In this document: one piece after another, positions 59,396 to 64,000 of the stretch
How the letters are laid out: each line of letters opens with the position of its first letter
Position numbering within the stretch: position 1 is the stretch's first letter
Assembly: GCA_024636835.1 (NCBI GenBank)
Contig: JAGXGH010000027.1
Location: 33,942 to 97,941 of the forward strand
Source of the DNA: Verrucomicrobiales bacterium
GTDB taxonomy: Bacteria > Verrucomicrobiota > Verrucomicrobiia > Verrucomicrobiales > SLCJ01
Direction of reading: 5' to 3'
Length of the DNA stretch: 64,000 nt
The notes under the pieces: model-generated
What the model was told of the DNA's origin: nothing
Databases searched by the model: none
Seen by the model: the letters and a program-made list of their open reading frames with translations, nothing else
Translations under genes and position numbers: made by a program

Positions 59396-60883
59396 ATGGT
59401 GAAAAATATCCTGATGCTCTACCCGGAGTTTCCGAATACATTTTGGAGTTTTAAATACGCTCTGAAATTCGTGCGCAAGCGTGCGGCCTTCCCGCCGCTG
59501 GGCTTGTTGACGGTGGCGTCAATGTTGCCATCGAACTGGCAAAAGCGCTTGGTGGATTTGAATGTGGCTCGGCTGCGTGATGTGGATTTGGCGTGGGCTG
59601 ATATGGTCTTCATCAGCGGAATGATTGCGCAGCGGGACTCGGCGCAGGCGTTAATCTCCCGTTGCCGGCAGGCTGGTAAAACGGTGGTCGCCGGTGGACC
59701 TTTGTTCACCAGCAGCCATGCCGAATTCGCTGAGGTGGATCATTTCGTGCTCAACGAGGCGGAGTTGACCTTGCCCGCATTTCTCCGCGACCTGGAACTT
59801 GGAAAACCAAAGGCAATTTATGAAGAGCATGGTTATCCTGATCTCGGTTCCACACCGGTGCCCTCATGGGAACTCGCTGACCTGAAGCGTTACGGATCGA
59901 TGTGCATTCAGTATTCGCGCGGCTGTCCGTTTGATTGTGAGTTCTGTGACATTACCGCGAAGTTCGGTCGCCGCAGTCGCAGCAAATCGGCATCTCAAGT
60001 CATTGCCGAGCTGGACTCTCTCGCTCTTGCAGGTTGGCGTGGCTCGGTGTTTTTCGTCGATGACAATTTCATCGGCAATAAACGGCGGTTGCGGGAGGAA
60101 TTACTACCAGCACTCACCAAATGGCAGAAGTCTCGGCGTCATCCGTTTTCTTTCTATACCGAGGCATCCATCAACTTGGCGGACGATGAGGACTTAACGC
60201 GCGCCATGGTGGCGGCAGGTTTCGACTCGGTTTTCATTGGCATTGAAACCCCGAGCGAAGCCGCGCTGAAAGAATGTAACAAGCGACAGAATCGTGGGCG
60301 CGACCTGATTGCTGATATCAAGCGTCTGCAACGTGCCGGTCTGGAAGTGCAAGGGGGATTCATCGTCGGTTTTGATTCCGATACACCTTCGATTTTTAGT
60401 CGTCAGATGGAATTCATTCAATGCAGTGGCATCACCACGGCGATGGTAGGCATACTTAATGCCTTGCCCGGCACACGCCTGTTCAAGCGATTGTTTGATG
60501 AAGGGCGCTTGTTGGGTTCATCGACAGGTAACAACGTCGATGGTACGACCAACTTCACGACAAAGATGGGGTCGGTTGCTTTGCGGGATGGCTATTGCAA
60601 GCTGATATCGACCATCTATGCACCGGGTCCGTATTACCGTCGTGTCAGGACATTCTTACGTGAATTCCAACCACCTAGAGCTGCGTTTCATGTCGACTGG
60701 TCGGAGCTTGTCGCATTAATTCGTGCTAGTTTGAGGTTGGGAGTCATCGGACGGGAACGATTTCAATACTGGTGGCTGATGGTTTGGACGACCTGTACAC
60801 GACCTCGCTTGTTGCCGGTGGCGGTGAAGTTGGCGATCAACGGCTACCACTTCAGGCGTTGTGCGTCCGGAATTGCGGGGTGA
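59396..60883 (+). CDS. Cobalamin-binding radical SAM enzyme
   Basis: 495 residues from the ATG at 59396 (MVKNILMLYPEFPNTFW). The N-terminal cobalamin-binding Rossmann region (LTVASMLPSNWQKRLVDLN, VVAGGPLFTSS) precedes the radical SAM core. The cluster motif is SRGCPFDCEFCDI (CxxxCxxC), with FFVDDNFIGNKR, FIGIETPSEAALKECNKRQN and GGFIVGFDSD. A C-terminal domain like DUF4070 follows, as in HpnR-type and related enzymes. Methylation or rearrangement of an unreactive carbon of a lipid or natural product is plausible; substrate unknown. It stands alone. Confidence 0.88.
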   Translation: MVKNILMLYPEFPNTFWSFKYALKFVRKRAAFPPLGLLTVASMLPSNWQKRLVDLNVARLRDVDLAWADMVFISGMIAQRDSAQALISRCRQAGKTVVAGGPLFTSSHAEFAEVDHFVLNEAELTLPAFLRDLELGKPKAIYEEHGYPDLGSTPVPSWELADLKRYGSMCIQYSRGCPFDCEFCDITAKFGRRSRSKSASQVIAELDSLALAGWRGSVFFVDDNFIGNKRRLREELLPALTKWQKSRRHPFSFYTEASINLADDEDLTRAMVAAGFDSVFIGIETPSEAALKECNKRQNRGRDLIADIKRLQRAGLEVQGGFIVGFDSDTPSIFSRQMEFIQCSGITTAMVGILNALPGTRLFKRLFDEGRLLGSSTGNNVDGTTNFTTKMGSVALRDGYCKLISTIYAPGPYYRRVRTFLREFQPPRAAFHVDWSELVALIRASLRLGVIGRERFQYWWLMVWTTCTRPRLLPVAVKLAINGYHFRRCASGIAG

Positions 60884-60905
60884 TTTTCATATACAAGGAC
60901 ACCTT

Positions 60906-60922
60906 ATACCAAATCTTGGTAT
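60906..60922. repeat. Short perfect hairpin after the radical SAM gene
   Basis: ATACCAA-atc-TTGGTAT, 7 bp arms, ~25 bp after the stop. There is no T-run. It resembles the ataccat/atggtat end of the MITE at 41535, so it could be a fragment of that family. The rest of 60884-61140 holds no recognised gene. Confidence 0.45.
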
Positions 60923-61140
60923 TGATCTGACGCGACCGTGCGGATAGTTGCTTGATCGTGAGCTACTTGTGCGCGGCGAATAGTCAGGTTTTTATTCGAA
61001 TTCGGTATTATACGCCGAGGTTAACGATGGCGCGATGAAAGTGCCAAGACACCAGACGCATACCCTCTTATTACATGAATTACGGAATACCCCCCTGTGG
61101 CTGCTCGGGTATCTTGTTGGTTCCTCCAAAATCCGTATCT

Positions 61141-64000
61141 TCACTTCTTCATCTTCTCGATTACCCTTTTAGCATAAAAGTTCAACGAGTAATTCCCTGT
61201 TGGTGGCGGCAGTGTGGCCAACTCCTCAAGGTGGCTCCTGGCAAACTCGAGATCCGCGGGATCCTCCACGCGTTCCAGATGCTGCAAGGTTTGCAATACA
61301 TACTCTTCGTTCTCTGGCTTCAACCACTCAAGGATCACCCGTTGTGCCGATGGTTCGTCCAACATCAACAAACTTATACCGGCGCTGATCTGAATCATCG
61401 CATCCCGATCCCCCAGCAAATTACGTAGCACGACCACATTCTTCTCACGGTCGGCACCGGTTCCTTGCGCCAATGCCTCGGCAGCCTCGCCACGACCATA
61501 ATATTCCTCTTCACCGGCAAGCATGCGGTAAAATTCCTGACTATGCTTGGCACCCACCGCACGAATGGCATCCAGCACGATCTTCGATGACAACAACCAT
61601 TCGTGCTGCCGTGGATCAATTTCCTGACCACCATTCTGCTCCTTGAGCTTCGCCCAGTCTCCCTGCACCTGGTCGACACTACGCAAGCTATCGTAGTGCG
61701 AACCGATCACTTGAGCCGATTGCGACGCTCGGAATCCCGCACCGCGACGCCGCTTCTCGTCATTACGTGCATCCGTGAATTGTTGTATCAACAAGGGTAA
61801 AGCCTTGACCGCCTGCAACTCACCCAGCGCCCAGACGATTGATGCCCGCGACAAGCCACTTTCCAAGTCCATCGCTTTCACTAACAAGGGAATAGACGAT
61901 GGATGCTTGATCGCACCACATCCACGTGCCGCATTTGAACGCACCACCCGGTCATCGCTGGTTAACGCCTCATGCAGTAGCGGCAGCACCGATTCGCCCG
62001 TATGCCGAAACACCTCCTGCACGAAGCGCACCGACCCGTAATTCGACTTTGGCCCGTGATCTCCCTCAGCGGAACGTGCATGCAACAGTATCTCCACATG
62101 TTCCGGATGCTTTCTCAAAGCGCCACCCAAGGCCTCAAAAACCCGCTGACGTGTCTCGTTATCATCGGCACCTACCGGAAATTTCAGCATCAGACGAAAC
62201 ACATCGGCATCCGCATTCCAGCCAATCGCCCTTTGGATCTCACAAGTGCGGCTATAATCATTGGTACGCTGCAACATCTCGTCAAAAATGCCGATCTCCG
62301 GCCGCGTGCCCAACCTCGCCAGCGCAATCGCCGCCTCATCACGAACCTTCTGCTCTTCATCTTTGAGCAAGGGCAGCAGGTGCGGTACGGACTTCTCGTC
62401 ATCAATCCACTTCATCATTTTCAAAGCTTGCAGACGAACAGGCGAATGTGGGTCCTTACACAACTCCCATAACAAAGGCAGAAACGCCTCTGGATTCGCG
62501 TTGAACAATTTATTGCTATACCCCAACGCCCGCCCGCGGATGTAGGGGTTCTCGCTCTCAAGAAACCGTCGAAGCGTCGTCATGTTCTTCACGGACCGGC
62601 TATCCACCATGCGCAAGGCCTCCTCCTGCTGGGCAATGCGAGAGTCTATCTGCAACTTGGCCTCCAACTCGTCGATCTTGAGCACTGGTCTCGCTCGCCC
62701 TTCGACAACTAACAAACCGCGGGTTCCGCAAATATAGGTCTTGCCTGCATGCTCGACCTGCTTGATCAAAATTCCTCCCAACAGCGGGCAGACCGGAGGA
62801 TCTTCCCCGGTCTTTTGCTGGTAACGATCATACCACGCACTTGTGTCATATCCCGGCGCCCCGCCGGAAACATGAGTCCCGGTAAGAATATCAAACAGAC
62901 TATCATCGCAGATCCGTTCACGATTATACTCATAGGGATCGCGCTCAATGTCGTAGCTGACTTTCGCCATACCGCCGCTCTCTTCAACTTGAGCCAACTT
63001 GTCGCTGGACAATCCGTCCGACTGATAAAACCCGTTCAGCACTTTAGTCGTCGTCTCGGCGACCACCAGACCGCCGCCATACGAGCCCCAGCCAGCAGCA
63101 AACACCGGCTTGCCCCCTACCATGGCTCCGCCTGGAATTCGATTCGCGGGCAAACCGTCCGCCATGGTCATCACCGCAGTCACCCGGTCATCCGCATCAA
63201 GCAGCGCCACGCCAAGGTCGGTGCAGACCCACATGCGCTCCGATGCCTCATCCGGCACCACCGTGAACACCACGTTACCGTCGATGGTATCGGAAAATCG
63301 ATACCCAAAGGAATCCGAGATACTGCCGTCGGCAGCACATTCATAGATGCCATCCTCACCGATCTTCCGCTGATACATCGAATCATCATACGGCCAATCC
63401 CTGGAAGGACCCCTGTATTCCATCACGCGGCCATGCCTTGCCACGATGCCCACACCACTCGGCTGGATCCAGCGGATCCAGCCCAGTCCACGAACTATCA
63501 AAGGCACCGACAAGCTCTCGAAACTTCTACCGGACAACAACTCACTGGTCACTGGCTGATCCCATGTGACCCCATTTTCCCTCCACTCGGCAGGCACGAT
63601 GCTTTCAAATTCTGCGGCCTTCTTCCCATAACTAGTTCCAAGCGACACCAATTGGCCGATTCCCTCGTCGTAGGCAAAGCGCTCTCGATGCCCCGACGCC
63701 TCACCCATCACCACGCGTCCATCATTGACCCCGAGAATGGAATAAGGGCCATTGATCATACGCGGCTTTCCGGTTCCACCTTCATCATCCCCGGCGATCA
63801 CGACAGGCTCCACCTCCAACGACTTGCGATCGACCAAGCAAGGCCGACTGCGCCTCATCTCGTCGACGTAGCATTCACCATACAAACGCCCGTCGACCAT
63901 GCCGATCCATCTCACCGGAGATTTGCCATGCACCACCTTCTTCCAGCGGTCGGTTTTCTGCTCGTATCGTCGCAAACCAGCTCTCGACTCAACCCATAAA
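61141..64000 (-). CDS. Propeller and HEAT-repeat protein, N-terminus beyond the window
   Basis: At least 953 residues, open past the right edge: before the TTG at 63975 the frame continues upstream as LWVESRAGL. The first part has beta-propeller blades of the two-component-regulator type (LWVESRAGLRRYEQKTDRW, MWVCTDLGVALLDADDRV, GLPANRIPGGAMV). From ~480 come PBS-lyase/HEAT repeats: ENPYIRGRALGYSNKLF, LWELCKDPHSPVRLQALKMM, EEQKVRDEAAIALARLGT, SDDRVVRSNAARGCGAI. This is a protein-binding scaffold layout, common in Planctomycetes and Verrucomicrobia; no enzyme motif seen. Confidence 0.8.
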   Translation of the reverse strand, partial: LWVESRAGLRRYEQKTDRWKKVVHGKSPVRWIGMVDGRLYGECYVDEMRRSRPCLVDRKSLEVEPVVIAGDDEGGTGKPRMINGPYSILGVNDGRVVMGEASGHRERFAYDEGIGQLVSLGTSYGKKAAEFESIVPAEWRENGVTWDQPVTSELLSGRSFESLSVPLIVRGLGWIRWIQPSGVGIVARHGRVMEYRGPSRDWPYDDSMYQRKIGEDGIYECAADGSISDSFGYRFSDTIDGNVVFTVVPDEASERMWVCTDLGVALLDADDRVTAVMTMADGLPANRIPGGAMVGGKPVFAAGWGSYGGGLVVAETTTKVLNGFYQSDGLSSDKLAQVEESGGMAKVSYDIERDPYEYNRERICDDSLFDILTGTHVSGGAPGYDTSAWYDRYQQKTGEDPPVCPLLGGILIKQVEHAGKTYICGTRGLLVVEGRARPVLKIDELEAKLQIDSRIAQQEEALRMVDSRSVKNMTTLRRFLESENPYIRGRALGYSNKLFNANPEAFLPLLWELCKDPHSPVRLQALKMMKWIDDEKSVPHLLPLLKDEEQKVRDEAAIALARLGTRPEIGIFDEMLQRTNDYSRTCEIQRAIGWNADADVFRLMLKFPVGADDNETRQRVFEALGGALRKHPEHVEILLHARSAEGDHGPKSNYGSVRFVQEVFRHTGESVLPLLHEALTSDDRVVRSNAARGCGAIKHPSSIPLLVKAMDLESGLSRASIVWALGELQAVKALPLLIQQFTDARNDEKRRRGAGFRASQSAQVIGSHYDSLRSVDQVQGDWAKLKEQNGGQEIDPRQHEWLLSSKIVLDAIRAVGAKHSQEFYRMLAGEEEYYGRGEAAEALAQGTGADREKNVVVLRNLLGDRDAMIQISAGISLLMLDEPSAQRVILEWLKPENEEYVLQTLQHLERVEDPADLEFARSHLEELATLPPPTGNYSLNFYAKRVIEKMKK

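Noticed and set aside
62749..63999. 416-codon open frame on the plus strand
   Set aside because: Antisense to the propeller/HEAT gene and rich in His/Arg/Thr as expected of a mirror frame.
1..64000. CRISPR array or rRNA genes
   Set aside because: No regularly spaced repeat-spacer series and no rRNA-like stretch was seen on either strand.

Overview
The window looks like a chromosomal segment from a marine Verrucomicrobiota bacterium, probably class Opitutia (Coraliomargarita/Lentimonas-like). This is inferred from a PEP-CTERM sorting signal, an SHD1-domain esterase, a very large sialate O-acetylesterase-type hydrolase, a propeller/HEAT-repeat protein, and a genome full of short dispersed repeats. 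No 16S rRNA gene or other firm phylogenetic marker is present, so the placement is tentative.

Layout. 0-3.7 kb holds housekeeping genes: DUF2237 protein, thioredoxin, universal stress protein, L,D-transpeptidase and an HD-domain exonuclease-like protein. 3.8-11.65 kb is an integrative element in the 3' end of a tRNA-Ser(CGA) gene. It carries a tyrosine integrase, an excisionase-like protein, an operator, an HUH replication initiator, an OLD-type ATPase/TOPRIM gene (putative anti-phage nuclease) split by a precise ISL3-family insertion, and a two-TM/winged-helix protein. In the excised circle the integrase frame would read through the att core into a different C-terminus that is translationally coupled to rep. 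12.3-16 kb holds trpB, a DUF4174 protein, a PEP-CTERM protein and a small exported protein, among MITE-like repeats. 16-27 kb is a run of co-oriented single-gene units on the minus strand: GNAT acetyltransferases, cytidine deaminase, YunG, HAD, HIT, GrpB, 2'-5' RNA ligase-like and methyltransferases. Several are separated by attC-like imperfect inverted repeats. It reads like an integron cassette array without an integrase in view. 27.4-37 kb holds an NlpC/P60 protein, an App1/DUF2183 phosphatase, a complete tripartite RND efflux operon and ilvC.

37-47.5 kb is rich in repeats: four copies of a ~250 bp repeat, a duplicated ilvC 3' end and a TIR-bounded MITE. It also carries an exported esterase, a YegP-like protein, a MscS channel, and a two-gene unit pairing a dynamin-like GTPase with a membrane P-loop ATPase. 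47.5-51.6 kb is a likely accessory island. A HigB-like/XRE-ImmA pair converges on a tight three-gene operon of a thymidylate-synthase homologue with dCMP-hydroxymethylase-like active-site features, a UDG-like protein and a protein resembling alpha-glutamyl/putrescinyl-thymine pyrophosphorylase clade 3. This is a candidate nucleotide or DNA base-modification system. 52.4-64 kb holds large exported proteins, a lipoprotein, a giant sialate-esterase-like protein, a cobalamin-binding radical SAM enzyme and a partial propeller/HEAT protein.

The strongest candidates for something undescribed are the integrase/rep switch across the att site, the TS/UDG/aGPT-like operon and the dynamin/ATPase pair. 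All functional statements come from reading motifs by eye; no database search was possible.
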